A DNA stretch of 6,483 nt from CAZFDE01 sp964517795 (lineage in GTDB: Bacteria; Planctomycetota; Phycisphaerae; Sedimentisphaerales; Anaerobacaceae). The stretch is taken from assembly GCA_964517795.1 (NCBI GenBank), contig CAZFDE010000114.1:1-6483 (forward strand), in the 5' to 3' direction. The notes beneath the pieces are model-generated. The model was given only the letters and a program-made list of their open reading frames with translations, had not been told where the DNA came from and searched no databases. The translations under genes and the position numbers were made by a program. Below are positions 6,236-6,483 of the stretch, piece by piece; the first letter of the stretch is position 1, and every line of letters starts with the position of its first letter.

Positions 6236-6240
6236 CTCCC
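6236..6240 (-). promoter_or_regulatory. Ribosome-binding site that decides the sigma-factor start
   Basis: GGGAG on the minus strand, separated by five T from GTG 6230. No comparable site precedes the TTG at 6254. Confidence 0.6.
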
Positions 6241-6246
6241 GTAATT

Positions 6247-6262
6247 GCGGCCAAAAGGCCGC
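6247..6262. repeat. Palindrome GCGGCC-AAAA-GGCCGC before the sigma gene
   Basis: A perfect 6-bp inverted repeat with a 4-base loop, ending 16 bases before the sigma GTG. Its arms are identical to those at 100-114 and 185-199. In the sigma transcript it would form a hairpin just ahead of the ribosome-binding site, so it could affect initiation, or it may simply be another copy of the repeat. Confidence 0.6.
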
Positions 6263-6302
6263 CAAAAATAAAAAGTTAAATCTTCAAACCCAAAACTTTG
6301 GA

Positions 6303-6320
6303 ATCCCGGCAAGCCGGGAT
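6303..6320. repeat. Short palindrome ATCCCGGC-AA-GCCGGGAT
   Basis: A perfect 8-bp inverted repeat around AA. No T-run follows on either strand, which argues against an intrinsic terminator. It sits 6 bases from the larger palindromic element at 6327-6412 and has a similar ATCCCG-type arm, so the two may belong to one repeat cluster. Confidence 0.65.
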
Positions 6321-6326
6321 AACTAT

Positions 6327-6412
6327 TGTCATTCCCGTGAAAGCCTGTGCTTTAGGTGCGGGAATCCAGACTTGAATCGGTGATCTGGATACCTGCCTGC
6401 GCGGGTATGACA
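6327..6412. repeat. Dispersed palindromic repeat (ATTCCCG...CGGGAAT type), about 86 bp
   Basis: The outer arms TGTCATTCCCG (6327-6337) and CGGGTATGACA (6402-6412) are inverted with one mismatch. Inside are smaller stems: ATTCCCG (6331-6337) with CGGGAAT (6359-6365), enclosing AAAGC-CTGT-GCTTT (6340-6353); ATCCAGA (6364-6370) with TCTGGAT (6384-6390); and TACCTGC (6390-6396) with GCGGGTA (6401-6407), with one G-T pair. Nested stems with ATTCCC/GGGAAT arms and flanking TCCAGA are characteristic of dispersed intergenic repeats in many bacteria; the core resembles the neisserial dRS3 ATTCCC-N-GGGAAT pattern. No transposase is encoded. A spurious minus-strand frame passes through it. Confidence 0.7.
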
Positions 6413-6483
6413 GCGTGTTAATAAGAATATCGGCTAAACAATTCATATTGCCAGATTTATCGTTTTCGGTCAATGGCTTTTCG

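Noticed and set aside
6276..6473. 65-codon minus-strand frame with PRRQVSRSPIQVWIPAP and TGMTIVIPA
   Set aside because: The protein is a read-through of the ATTCCCG-type palindromic repeat; strings such as QVWIPA and TGMTIVIPA are known translation artefacts of that repeat.

Overview
The window looks like chromosomal DNA of a free-living, double-membraned heterotroph. A TonB-dependent outer-membrane receptor, a Tat-exported Cys-type sulfatase, and an ECF sigma factor paired with a membrane anti-sigma protein together suggest the Planctomycetota/Phycisphaerae or a neighbouring PVC lineage. This placement is an inference from gene content; no rRNA or other phylogenetic marker is present.

Layout. 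Bases 1-463 are intergenic and repeat-rich: two GC-rich hairpins (100-114 and 185-199) lie in an imperfect direct repeat within AT-rich DNA. A TonB-dependent receptor gene (464-2449, +) follows. It converges, with a 16-base gap, on a block of four minus-strand genes. Read in the direction of transcription these are: ECF sigma factor (6230-5631), membrane anti-sigma-like protein (5634-4657, overlapping the sigma stop codon by 4 bases), a 116-base gap with a possible promoter and a hairpin dyad, Tat-exported sulfatase (4540-3026), and an ISOC1/2-like isochorismatase-family hydrolase (3002-2466). Bases 6231-6483 are intergenic and hold three palindromic elements. One is a roughly 86-bp nested inverted repeat of the widespread ATTCCCG...CGGGAAT type.

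How the genes may work together. The sigma and anti-sigma genes form a translationally coupled signalling module; the large extracytoplasmic part of the anti-sigma protein is the presumed sensor. The sulfatase and hydrolase are tightly spaced and probably co-transcribed. They may or may not belong to the sigma factor's transcription unit. The receptor is on the opposite strand, so a shared role with the sulfatase (for example uptake of sulfated-glycan breakdown products) is only a guess from proximity.

Start codons were reassigned where Shine-Dalgarno spacing argued for it: receptor ATG 464, sulfatase ATG 4540, hydrolase ATG 3002, sigma factor GTG 6230. I found no RNA genes, CRISPR arrays, transposases or clear intrinsic terminators. 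Nothing here clearly amounts to an undescribed system. The most novel-looking parts are the unrecognised anti-sigma ectodomain, the sulfatase leader dyad and the repeat families.
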